DNA of 64,000 nt from the NCBI RefSeq assembly GCF_900111245.1, contig NZ_FOGO01000003.1, forward strand, positions 1 through 64,000, given 5' to 3'. This DNA is from Streptomyces qinglanensis. GTDB taxonomy: Bacteria > Actinomycetota > Actinomycetes > Streptomycetales > Streptomycetaceae. This document shows, one piece after another, positions 1-7,755 of this stretch. The first letter of the stretch is position 1; each line of letters starts with the position of its first letter. The notes beneath the pieces are model-generated. The model ran no database searches, was not told the origin of the DNA, and was given only the letters and a program-made list of their open reading frames with translations. The position numbers were made by a program, and so were the translations under genes.

Positions 1-7
1 GCGCGCG

Positions 8-197
8 GTCTGCTCCGCAGACACGACGCGACGCCGCTACGCGGCGTTGGGCACTGGCCCCCTCCGGGGTCCAGCCCACCCCTCCGGGGTGGGAACCGCC
101 CCCTCCGGGGTCGGCCCGCTGGTCTGTGGCTTCATTTGACCTGTCGTCTACTTCGCGTCCCGGGGTTGGGGTTGGTGCGCGCCCCCTCCGGGGTCGC
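8..197. repeat. Array of six triloop inverted repeats, telomere-like
   Basis: Inverted repeats with three-base loops lie at 8-22 (stem GTCTGC), 31-47 (ACGCCGC), 54-74 (one mismatch), 75-93 (perfect CCCACCCC/GGGGTGGG), 96-114 and 179-197. The top-strand loops are TCC, TAC, TCC, TCC, TCC and TCC, so on the lower strand every loop reads GGA or GTA (GNA). Streptomyces telomeres carry such closely spaced palindromes, whose 3' overhang folds into GNA-loop hairpins. The sequence does not begin with the archetypal CCCGCGGAGCGGG block, so this would be a non-archetypal end, or a window starting a little inside it. Telomere identity is inference; the hairpins are seen directly. Confidence 0.6.
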
Positions 198-464
198 ACG
201 AAGCGGGCTGCAGGGAGGGGGTGGGCCTTGTCCGGTCGGCTCACCCTGTATGCATATGGGGGTGAGTTTTGGGGATCGGAACGACTCCCCCGCACCGTCC
301 GAGGGTATCCCCTGAACCCTACTCAGGTATGCACGATGGGGTGCGAATTGGGGTCGTGGGGCACTGCCCGCGCTGCCCGGTAAATCGGTCTTTCGGGTCC
401 GGCGGAAATCGGGTGGCGGGTTTCTGATTTCTGCTCAGAAAGAGGCGGTCGGGCGCTGTTGATT

Positions 465-743
465 TCAGGGGGTGTCGCCTTCCCAGTCCCATTTCTGGGA
501 ATCGGTGGGGCGGGGGCTGTAGAGGGTGCGGCCGCCGGGGCCGAACGCGCCGATCTCGGTGATCAGGGCCGCACCCTCGGCCAACTCGGCCTCGCTCTGG
601 CCGGTGACATCCAGCAGCAACCCGTCCAGCGGACCGCCCACCAACTCCCGGTACTCGTGGCCGGGGCGGGCGTAGGGGTGCGGGTCATCGTGGTCACTGC
701 CGTACCCGCCGGCTCGGCTGACACATGTGCAGCAGCCTCCCAC
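465..743 (-). CDS. Conserved hypothetical protein, plasmid/accessory type
   Basis: A 92-residue acidic protein. It carries a YRELVGGPLDG segment (around residues 31-41), then LLLDVTG and, further on, ITEIGAFGPGGRTLY and a WDWEGD ending. I know this pattern from small uncharacterised Streptomyces proteins of about 80-90 residues that are common on plasmids and chromosome arms; no function is assigned. The Cys-rich first ~20 residues fit the family less well, so translation may begin a little later. The opposite strand is also open but has no family features. It lies 15 bases downstream of another possible small gene on the same strand and may be cotranscribed with it. Confidence 0.6.
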   Translation of the reverse strand: MGGCCTCVSRAGGYGSDHDDPHPYARPGHEYRELVGGPLDGLLLDVTGQSEAELAEGAALITEIGAFGPGGRTLYSPRPTDSQKWDWEGDTP

Positions 744-758
744 CCGCCACCGACACCG

Positions 759-941
759 CTACGGTCTTCCACCGCCCAGTTTCCGGCGTCGGGGAGTCTC
801 GTCGTGCAGCTGCTCGCGCGGCTCCTGGTACTCGGCGTCGACGGCTCGCTCAGCGGGTAACCGGCGCTCGGCGGGGCGGTCATGGTCCGGCGGAGCGGCA
901 GGGGCGGGGCCGGTGCCCAGTGGGCGGCGTGCGGTGGTCAT
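759..941 (-). CDS. Small hypothetical protein
   Basis: A possible 60-residue, strongly charged protein starting MTTARRPLG and ending RRRKLGGGRP, with an acidic centre (AVDAEYQEPREQLHDE). The start is chosen at an internal ATG because the sequence upstream in frame is low-complexity. A weak purine stretch (CGGGAG) lies about 10 bases upstream. It is not recognised as a family. It sits just upstream of the 465-743 gene in the same direction, which is the main reason to consider it real. It could be noise in GC-rich DNA. Confidence 0.3.
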   Translation of the reverse strand: MTTARRPLGTGPAPAAPPDHDRPAERRLPAERAVDAEYQEPREQLHDETPRRRKLGGGRP

Positions 942-1233
942 GGTGAGCAGTCTCCCGCCCTGCGGGAGTCCGGATGCCGTCGGCCGCGGGGGTGGCGGCC
1001 GGGCGCCCTCGAACCCCGTCGAACGCCCGCCCGGCCCGCTGGGGCTGTGAGGAGGGTTGGACGGGCTCCCGCCCGCCACTCACCACGCGGCGTGGCCTGC
1101 GGCAACACCAGCCCCGCACAGCAACTCGGCGCCGGCCGGCCCCCGCGATCAGTCCTCACGGGGGCCGGCCCCGGGTGTCCCCGTCAAAGATCGGGACACC
1201 CGGTCCCGTACAGCAACTGTGCACGTTTCGTGG

Positions 1234-1397
1234 TCAGTTGAGGAGGCCGATTTCGTGTGCCTCGTGGGCCTGGTCCGGGTTGAGTTTCCGTTTCTTGTGA
1301 TGGGAGCGGGTGTTGCTGCGGAAGACTCCCAGCCGGATGTGGAATTCGTGTCCGTCGGTGTCGGTGATGGTTTCGGTGTGGTCGCGTGGGACGCGTA
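1234..1397 (-). pseudogene. Fragment of helicase-associated-domain protein, cut by IS element
   Basis: The minus strand encodes the C-terminal ~54 residues of a protein: LRVPRDHTETI, then FHIRLGVFRSNTRSHHKKRK and NPDQAHEAHEIGLLN before a TGA. The layout (LGV-x5-NT-(K/R)-x3-K-L-x4-Q-x6-GL) matches the helicase-associated repeat found at the C-terminus of Streptomyces telomere-proximal helicases. The reading frame is interrupted exactly at the left end of the IS element at 1398. Joining across both IS elements to the sequence at ~3250 keeps the frame open (WQSGTAVWLS leads into LRVPRDH), so the insertions appear to have split one gene. The upstream part is not recognisable. Confidence 0.5.
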
Positions 1398-2296
1398 GAG
1401 CTCGTAACACGATCTTGTTGAAGTGTGCTGGTTGGCCGTGACCGGTGTGACGATTCGGCCGTTCGTGATGGTGTGACTACTCGGCCGTGGATCGTGGACG
1501 ACGACTTGTGGGCGCTGATCGAGCCGCTCCTGCCGCCTTGGCCGGAACGGTCTCCAAGGCCGCGGCCGGTGCCGGACCGGCTCTGTCTGCAGGGCATCCT
1601 GTTCGTCCTCTACAACGACATAGCCTGGCAACTCCTGCCCCTGGAGCTGGGGTTCGGCTCGGGGCAGACGTGCTGGCGCCGACTGGACCGGTGGCAGAAG
1701 GCAGGAGTCTTCGACCAGCTGCACCGGGTCCTGCTCGCTGAGCTGAACGCGGCCGGCGAGCTCGACTGGTCGCGGGCCTGCGTGGACGGCTCCCACGTCC
1801 GGGCGAAAAAGGGGGTGGCGACACCGGTCCGTCGCCGGTCGACCGGCGCAAGGCCGGCAGCAAGCACCACGTGATCTGTGACGGTCGCGGCACCCCGCTC
1901 AAAGTCATCACGACCGCGGCGAACGTCAACGACGTCACCCAGACCCTCGCCCTGGTCGACGGCATCCCACCCGTCGCGGGCCGCCCTGGCCGGCCTCGCC
2001 GCCGACCGGACGCCCTGCTCGGCGACAAGGGCTACGACTCCAACCCGAACCGGAACGCGCTACGCGAGCGCCGGATCCTGCCTGTCATCTCGCGCAAGGG
2101 CTGTCCGAACATCACAGGAATGGGCAAGCTCCGCTACGTCGTCGAGCAGACCTTCGCGCTCCTCCACCACTTCAAGCGCCTCGCCGTCCGCTGGGAACGC
2201 CGCACCGAACTCCACGACGCCTTCGTCTCCCTCGCCTGCAGCCTGATCTGCTGGAGACGCCTCAAGAAGACCCGCACATGATCGTGTTACGAGCTC
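1398..2296 (+). mobile_element. IS5-family insertion sequence (complete)
   Basis: An 899-bp element bounded by perfect 17-bp terminal inverted repeats, GAGCTCGTAACACGATC at 1398-1414 and its complement at 2280-2296. It is flanked by a TA dinucleotide on both sides (1396-1397, 2297-2298), consistent with a 2-bp target duplication. It encodes one transposase in two overlapping frames. The transposase stop codon lies inside the right inverted repeat, as is usual for compact IS5 elements. Confidence 0.85.
1425..2281 (+). CDS. IS5-family transposase made by -1 frameshifting
   Basis: A DDE transposase of about 285 residues split in two frames. The first frame (from 1425) gives the IS5 N-terminal domain (DDDLWALIEPLLPPW, WQLLPLELGFGSG) and the first catalytic Asp in CVDGSH. 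The second frame gives GDKGYDS with the second Asp and VVEQTF with the Glu. The frames join at AAAAAGGGGG (1806-1815): reading AAA AAG GGG and slipping back one base continues GDTGPSPVDRRKAG, which is the expected family sequence. This is the usual programmed -1 frameshift of this IS group, so the element may be active. Without slippage the first frame ends at 1874. Confidence 0.8.
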
Positions 2297-2299
2297 TAA

Positions 2300-3247
2300 G
2301 AGGGCATCTGATCATTGTTCAGACTGCTGTGGGTGTGATGTCCTTTTCGGTTCGCCAGGTTGGTGTGGATTCTCCGGTGAGTTCGCGGCTCATTTTGTTA
2401 GCCATGGCCCAGTGGATCATTGCCCGGGATCGCTGAGGCAGGGCTTCGTAGTCACGAGCCAGGCGGCGGTGCTGCATCAGCCATCCGAACGTGCGCTCCA
2501 CTACCCAACGCTTCGGCAGGGGCTGGAATCCGGTGTTCGAGGAACGCTTGACGACCTCAACGTCGATCCCCTGGCGGGCACCGTGGTTGATGACGGAGGT
2601 CTGGTAGCCGCCATCGACCCAGACCTTGGCCACGTCCGGCAGCGAGGCGGCTACCTGATCCAGGAGCTGCTTGCCGCCGGCGGAATCGTGCACCGACGCG
2701 GCGGTCACGATCACGGCAAGCAGGAGGCCGAGCGTGTCCGTGGCCAGGTGGCGCTTGCGTCCCTTGATCTTCTTGGCCGCATCGATGCCCTGCCCCGTCT
2801 CCGCGACGTTGCTGGAGGTCTTCACGCTCTGGGCGTCCACCACGGCCGCGGACGGGGCCGGTGATTTCCCCCTGTGCGCGACGGGCCTTGTCGCGCAGCA
2901 GATCGTGTACCCGCTCAGTGGTGCCGTCGGCCTCCCACTTGGCGTAGTAGTCGTAGACGGTCTTGTAGGGCGGGAAGTCGTGCGGCAAGTACTCCCACGG
3001 GATGCCGGTGCGGTTCACGTAGAGGATCGCGTTCACGATCTCGCGCAGGTCGTGCACCCGTGCCGCCGTCCCCGGCCCCCTCCGCCTCCCTCGCCACTCG
3101 GTGAACACCGGCTCGATCAGGGCCCACCGGGCATCGGACACGTCACTGCGATACGGGCGCCGAGAAGTCACACGCCACGCAACGACCCGACCACATTGCG
3201 GTCACCCGACCCGATCAAATCACCCGTAACCTAGATCAGATGCCCTC
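2300..3247 (-). mobile_element. Second IS5-family element, abutting the first
   Basis: Perfect 14-bp terminal inverted repeats, GAGGGCATCTGATC at 2300-2313 and the complement at 3234-3247. TAA flanks both ends (2297-2299, 3248-3250), a TNA-type target duplication typical of one IS5 subgroup. Its left target site overlaps the TA flanking the first element, so it inserted right at the edge of that IS or the reverse. Its transposase frame is broken. Confidence 0.8.
2319..3171 (-). pseudogene. IS5-family transposase, frameshifted
   Basis: The N-terminal half (3171 down to about 2858) reads SDARWALIEPVFTEWRGRR, then RTGIPWEYLPHDFPPY and VYDYYAKWEADG. The C-terminal half (from about 2860 to 2319) reads VVDAQSVKTSSNV, KVWVDGGYQTS and WVVERTFGWLMQHRR, providing D, D and E. 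The two halves are in different frames; the break is around 2855-2862, within GGCCCCGTCCGC. The family usually reads GPAPSAAVVDAQS here, so loss of one copy of a CCCCG repeat would explain the shift. No slippery heptamer is present, so I take this as decay rather than programmed frameshifting. Confidence 0.75.
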
Positions 3248-3356
3248 TAAGGACAACCACACCGCGGTACCGCTCTGCCACCATGTACCAATGACCAGAA
3301 GCCCCAGCAGTAAAGAACTTGCAAAGCCGCACTGACAGAGCAGGTCAGGAACTGTT

Positions 3357-3383
3357 GGTCCCCGCGCAAGCGGGGGTGTTCCG
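3357..3383. repeat. Single type I-E-like CRISPR repeat
   Basis: The 27 bases form a near-perfect hairpin (TCCCCGC, GCAA, GCGGGGG) followed by TGTTCCG. This closely matches type I-E repeats of actinobacteria, which have a CCCCGC/GCGGGG stem and a TGTTCCG-like tail. Only one copy is present: no second repeat lies 61 bases to either side and no cas gene is near. It is a solo repeat or remnant, not an array. Confidence 0.45.
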
Positions 3384-3743
3384 AAGCAGCCGGGCACCTG
3401 GGCGCGGCTCCTGCCCGAGCAGCGGGAGCGGCTGACCGTGCTGGGCAACAAGCCGCTTGAGGAGCCGTCTGCCGCCCCGGCGGCCGGGCGCGCGGCAAGG
3501 GGGCGCCCGAGCAAGGCGCAGCAGGCGTTCCAGCGGGGCCTGACGGCCCTCGCGCAATGGGTAGAGCGGGAAGGCGCCCGACCTGTACCGTGCGGCCACG
3601 CTGAGGAGATCGCGGTGGACGGCGAGACGGACCCGGTGGTCGTGAAACTGGGCGTATGGATATCGAACATTCGCGCGAGGCGGGACAAGCTCACCCAGGA
3701 GCAACTGGAGGCGCTACGGGAGCTGGGCGTGGAGCGGGCGTGA
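3384..3743 (+). pseudogene. Helicase-associated domain fragment of telomeric helicase
   Basis: The frame encodes KQPGTWARLLPEQRERLTVL, a linker with RAARGRPSKAQQAFQRGL and a repeat ending KLGVWISNIRARRDKL and QLEALRELGVERA before TGA. These are the C-terminal helicase-associated repeats of the large helicases encoded near Streptomyces chromosome ends. The DEAD/DEAH motor domains, normally well over 500 residues, are absent. The recognisable frame begins immediately after the CRISPR-like repeat at 3383. A 101-residue product could start at 3438, but I read it as a 5'-truncated remnant. It points the opposite way from the related fragment at 1234-1397. Confidence 0.65.
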
Positions 3744-3803
3744 CGCCGCTGCCGTCCGGGCCGCGCGGGGCCCTGGGCGAGAAACGTCTGGGACTCCGTG
3801 CCG

Positions 3804-5750
3804 TTATGACATGTCGTGCGGGGTAGTACGGTTTCCTGGGACCCTCATGACAACCGCCCATCGATCCAGCTGTCTGGAATCGGGGGCGGGGATGTGTTCG
3901 GTCCACATGTTGTCCCGCAGGTTGGGAAGCCACTGGGGCTTCGGTGTGAGGTCCAGAACGGCAAGCATGCCGAGTGTGACTCCTGCGGCTTGGTAGGCCA
4001 CCGTTTGCCCCAAATAGCGCTTGAGGTCTGCAGGTTCCGCCTTCCTGAGTTCGCGCTTGCACTCGATCACGATGCTGAATCCTGGGAAGATCACCAGGAT
4101 GTCGGCGCGGCCTCCGCTGCGGTCGATGGTTTCCATCTGCACTTCGAAGCAGGCGCTGTCGAGGTAGTCGTGCAGATCTTCCTGCAGCTCGATCTCCAGC
4201 GGGAGCTTCTCTCCAGGCTTGGGCGCGAAGAGGTAGGCAGTCTTCTTCGTGTGCTTGTCACGGCCGCGGTTCGTCCTGTTCGCCAGGAATCGGATTGTCG
4301 CGGTGACGAGGCGAATGAAGTGCTCCCGTACCGAAAAGGACTGAAAGTCCGGGCAAGGTTGCAGTCCTCTGATGACCTCGTTGAAGAGGTCTTGCTCTGC
4401 TTTGGGCAGTGTCTTGATGTGACTGCTGTACGTGTCGGTGAGCTGCTCATGTAGGCCGTTGAGCGTGTCGGGAGGCAGGGCCGCTAGAACCGCCCTACCA
4501 AGTTCGGCGGCCAAGTCGTCGGCCGCTCCGTCTTTTCCCGGGCCGTCCTCAGGTTCTTCAGGCGGAAGCCCGAGCCGGGACTCGACTGCTGACCGGAGTT
4601 CCTCGGCAGCCTGCCGGTCCCAGTCGGGTGGAGCGTCGGCGAGCAGCGCGTGCACGTGCAGTAGGAGTCCTTCGCGGGCGGCAAAGGCATCTTCGATACG
4701 GGGAGCTACGAGGAGCTGCAGCGCAGAGGCGTCGCCGGTTGGGGTGAGGCGTACGGAGCGGTGAGCGATGTAGGCAGCGAAGACGTGCTGGATCGTCTGG
4801 CTTGGCCAGGTGGGGAGGGGTGAATTGAGGTGGGCGGCGGCGTGCTCGAGATCGGCGCTGAGGGTGTACCACGCTGCTTCGGTGTCGTAGCGGCCATCTC
4901 GCCAGCCTGTTCGTAGACCGGTGAGCCAGAGCGCGTGTTCAGAGGTGGAGCGGCGTAGTTGCGCTGCCTCGGTGCTGAGGGCTTCGTTGTCGTTGGCTTC
5001 GAACGCCAGGACGGCGTTGATTGCGGCCCGGTATGCGGTGGCGTCCGGGCGATCCTCGTCGGAGTCGATGGCTTCGGTGAAGTGGGTGCGGCTGGCGGTG
5101 AGCTGGGTGAGGAGGCTTGAGCGATCTGCGGCGTTGAATGCGTCGGAGAGGTGGCACATAGCCAGCTCAAACGCAGCGTCGGACCGTAGAGCCGGTATGT
5201 CAAGGAATGCGTGGAGTGCGTTAGTCAGGTCTGCGTCGCGCCATTGTTCATAGCCTGCTCCGAGCGCCCGTACGACTTGGCGTGCGTACCCGATGGGTGC
5301 GGAGGGAGCTTGTGGGTCAGTGAGGACGTCAAGGACTCCGTAACGCTTGATGGCTCCTCCGGCGAGTGCCAGGCGGAGTGCGGCTTCAAGGAAGAGGCCT
5401 GCGGTCTCGGCTTCGAGAGCCGTGGCGTGGGGCTCGGTCCGGCGCAGGGCGATTCGATTCAGCGCGGTGAAGTGGTCCCTCAGGTACCCGGGGTGGTCGC
5501 ACAGTCGGTCAAGGAGGTCTCCGACGACGCCCGGCCGGTTCTCCGCCGTGAGTGCTTCGGCGATGAAGGCTGCAGCGCGGTCTGGGCTGTTGAGACAATC
5601 CCAGGCAGCAAGGAGAGCCTCGGCCGCGCGGAACCACAGTCGAGAGGTGGCAAGTTCATCTGCCTGGGCAAAGAATCGGTCTTCGCCGCCGAAGTCTTCG
5701 AGTGTGGGGGCGTCTCCGCGGCGAGCTAGGAGTGTCTCGAGCGGCGTCAC
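3804..5750 (-). CDS. Helical-repeat protein with C-terminal PD-(D/E)xK nuclease
   Basis: 648 residues. Residues ~1-480 are almost entirely alpha-helical in character (Leu/Ala-rich, TPR/HEAT-like) without a recognised motif. The C-terminus has a restriction-endonuclease fold signature: RADILVIF with Asp550, then VIECKREL with Glu563 and Lys565, then YLGQTVAYQ. This predicts a Mg-dependent nuclease, probably the toxic effector of the operon. It starts with GTG, preceded by a strong AAGGAGGG site. It lies 67 bases downstream of the SMC-like gene, in a gap that also holds a 16-bp palindrome. Other ABC-three-component/Lamassu effectors carry their nuclease at the N-terminus, so this architecture is unusual. 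Role by context is inference. Confidence 0.7.
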   Translation of the reverse strand: MTPLETLLARRGDAPTLEDFGGEDRFFAQADELATSRLWFRAAEALLAAWDCLNSPDRAAAFIAEALTAENRPGVVGDLLDRLCDHPGYLRDHFTALNRIALRRTEPHATALEAETAGLFLEAALRLALAGGAIKRYGVLDVLTDPQAPSAPIGYARQVVRALGAGYEQWRDADLTNALHAFLDIPALRSDAAFELAMCHLSDAFNAADRSSLLTQLTASRTHFTEAIDSDEDRPDATAYRAAINAVLAFEANDNEALSTEAAQLRRSTSEHALWLTGLRTGWRDGRYDTEAAWYTLSADLEHAAAHLNSPLPTWPSQTIQHVFAAYIAHRSVRLTPTGDASALQLLVAPRIEDAFAAREGLLLHVHALLADAPPDWDRQAAEELRSAVESRLGLPPEEPEDGPGKDGAADDLAAELGRAVLAALPPDTLNGLHEQLTDTYSSHIKTLPKAEQDLFNEVIRGLQPCPDFQSFSVREHFIRLVTATIRFLANRTNRGRDKHTKKTAYLFAPKPGEKLPLEIELQEDLHDYLDSACFEVQMETIDRSGGRADILVIFPGFSIVIECKRELRKAEPADLKRYLGQTVAYQAAGVTLGMLAVLDLTPKPQWLPNLRDNMWTEHIPAPDSRQLDRWAVVMRVPGNRTTPHDMS

Positions 5751-5788
5751 GGTGGGCCCTCCTTATCGTGCGGCGGCCTGCGATGAAT

Positions 5789-5804
5789 GACGCGTTAACG
5801 CGTC
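5789..5804. promoter_or_regulatory. 16-bp perfect palindrome before effector gene
   Basis: GACGCGTTAACGCGTC is a perfect palindrome. It lies 39 bases upstream of the effector start (5750) and just downstream of the SMC-like gene's stop (5818), on an operon that runs leftwards. It could be an operator or a protein-binding site that adjusts effector expression separately from the rest of the operon. Confidence 0.4.
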
Positions 5805-5817
5805 GACGGAGTGATGG

Positions 5818-7755
5818 TCACCACATGAAGGCCCCTGCTTCAGCGATCTTCGCGCGGTCGTCAGGGATGACCGTACGGGCGAGTTCACGGTTGGCCGTAG
5901 CGGTGATGATCTGCAGCCCGTCGGTCTCTTCGCAGATCGCCCGAAGTTGCTGTAGCGTCTCGGCAAGGTCGGTCGGGATCATTTCCTGGGCGCCGGCGGA
6001 GTCGATGAGGAAGAGTCCGGGATGGCGGCCGCCGTGCTGCTGGCCGACGCGGAGGAGAGCCAGCAGCGTGGCCATGCGCAGACGCAGCTGTTCGCCCTCG
6101 GTCACCTTCTGGAACGAAGACGGTCCATCGTCCAACTGGAGCTTCATGGGACCATTTGCCTGCAGCTTTACGCCCTGAAGGTTGTCGTATCCCAGTCGGA
6201 CGGCGAGGTCGAAGATTTCGCTGCTTACCCGGTCCATGATGGGCTTACTCTCCTTTCCGGCGCGCACGTCGGCTTCTTTGTACGCAGCCTCCAGGATCTT
6301 CTCCTCTGGGGCCGGCGCCGTTGTTCCACCCGCGCGAGCGTGGGTGGCTTCGCGTTCTTTCAGGGCGCCGCGCAGACGTTCCAGGTCAAGCTGGCGTCGC
6401 AGAACAGAGGCATCCGGTAGTGCTGCTTGGGCAGCGGCCATCGCACGGCGGGCCGCGTCGAGCTGGGCTTCGGCTTCTTTCCGTTCCTTCTCCGCGCGCC
6501 GCAGCGCTGTGCGGGCCTGGTCGTCCGCAGCGGCCAGAGAGGCGATGTTCTCACTCATCTGGTCGATAGCTGTGGTGTCCTCCGGAGCATCCTCGGGAGG
6601 TGCGCTGCCGCATACGGAGCAGTGGTCCGCAGCCTGGTCGCCGCGCGCCTGAGCGAGGTCAGCGACGGGGGTGGTGCAACGCGGGCAACACGTCGGGGCG
6701 AGAGCCCCGAAGTAGCGCTTGGCTGCCGTGTTCTCCTTCATGTCGCGTAGCCGCTTCCGGTCTTCCACGAGTGTCTGGTGCAGCTCGGTGTAGTTCTGCT
6801 GGACGGTTAGATGCACCTGTACGGCAGCGGCATGGCGTTCCGCGCAGGACGCAACGTGGGCCGCGGCTTGCTCAATGGCCAACGCTTGGTCTTCCAGGGC
6901 GGGGGCGACACCAATGTTGGCGAGGGCCGCCTCGGCAGCAGTGATCTCGTCCTTGAGCTGTCGCAGGGAGCTCGCACGGGCCTGGGTGTCTTCGGTAGCC
7001 CGACGCTTCTCGCCCCGCTGCTGCTGCCGGACAGTCTTCAGGGCGGTCTCGGCGTCCCGGCGTGTGCTGGTCCACGGGAGGCCGATGAACATCTGCAGCA
7101 GGCTGACGACGGATCCGTTCTCGCTGGTCTCTCCGAGCAGGACCTCAGCGTTGCGGTTACGGCAGATCAGTGCGTGGCTGAACAGCGCCCAGTCGGTGAC
7201 GGTGGCCTTGCCGTCTTCTTCGCCTTTGACGTCGGAGTGCCACCCTCGGAGGATCTCCAGGTTGAGACGGTTCATCATGAACTGGCTCATCACGGAGGCG
7301 AACTCGGCTTCGCCGGCGAAGTCGATTCCGGAGGTGGTCTTTCCGGTCTCCAGGCGTCCGGTCGGTACGCCGTCCTTGTGCTGGAATCCCACGCTGAAGG
7401 GCTCACCGTCGATGTGGCCTTCGAGTCGAACGTGAGAGATCCATCTGCGTGCGGTGTCCTGCAGCCGTTTGTTCTTGCCTCGCAGGCACCACCAGATCAC
7501 TTCCAGGACAGTGCTCTTGCCCTTAAGGTTGTCGCCGGCCAGGCACCACAACCCGTCGCTGAGCCGCCAGCTGAAGCGGAAGTCGTCGGTGAACTTGCCT
7601 GCCTTGGTTCCTGAGAACTCGATCGAGGTCAGTGCCAGGCGGTGCGGTCGCGGCAGCACGCCGCTCTCCCGTACTCGGTGATGCTCGAGCACTGCTGCGG
7701 CCTCCGCGACGTCCACGCCAGCACGGCGGGCAACGGCCTCGGTGAAGTTACTCAT
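5818..7755 (-). CDS. SMC/Rad50-like ATPase of defence operon (LmuB-like)
   Basis: 645 residues. The N-terminal ATPase half has a Walker A, GDNLKGKST (residues 74-82). Long coiled-coil segments follow (about 235-345 and 395-475), interrupted by a zinc-knuckle pair CPRC (357-360) and CSVC (379-382), like a zinc hook at the coil apex. The C-terminal half has a signature-like TEGEQLRLRMATLLALL (552-568) and a Walker B LFLIDSAG (581-588), where Asp585 is followed by Ser instead of the usual Glu. These are hallmarks of SMC/Rad50 ATPases, as in Lamassu and other ABC-three-component systems. The start overlaps the upstream gene's stop (ATGA), so translation is coupled. Confidence 0.8.
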   Translation of the reverse strand: MSNFTEAVARRAGVDVAEAAAVLEHHRVRESGVLPRPHRLALTSIEFSGTKAGKFTDDFRFSWRLSDGLWCLAGDNLKGKSTVLEVIWWCLRGKNKRLQDTARRWISHVRLEGHIDGEPFSVGFQHKDGVPTGRLETGKTTSGIDFAGEAEFASVMSQFMMNRLNLEILRGWHSDVKGEEDGKATVTDWALFSHALICRNRNAEVLLGETSENGSVVSLLQMFIGLPWTSTRRDAETALKTVRQQQRGEKRRATEDTQARASSLRQLKDEITAAEAALANIGVAPALEDQALAIEQAAAHVASCAERHAAAVQVHLTVQQNYTELHQTLVEDRKRLRDMKENTAAKRYFGALAPTCCPRCTTPVADLAQARGDQAADHCSVCGSAPPEDAPEDTTAIDQMSENIASLAAADDQARTALRRAEKERKEAEAQLDAARRAMAAAQAALPDASVLRRQLDLERLRGALKEREATHARAGGTTAPAPEEKILEAAYKEADVRAGKESKPIMDRVSSEIFDLAVRLGYDNLQGVKLQANGPMKLQLDDGPSSFQKVTEGEQLRLRMATLLALLRVGQQHGGRHPGLFLIDSAGAQEMIPTDLAETLQQLRAICEETDGLQIITATANRELARTVIPDDRAKIAEAGAFMW

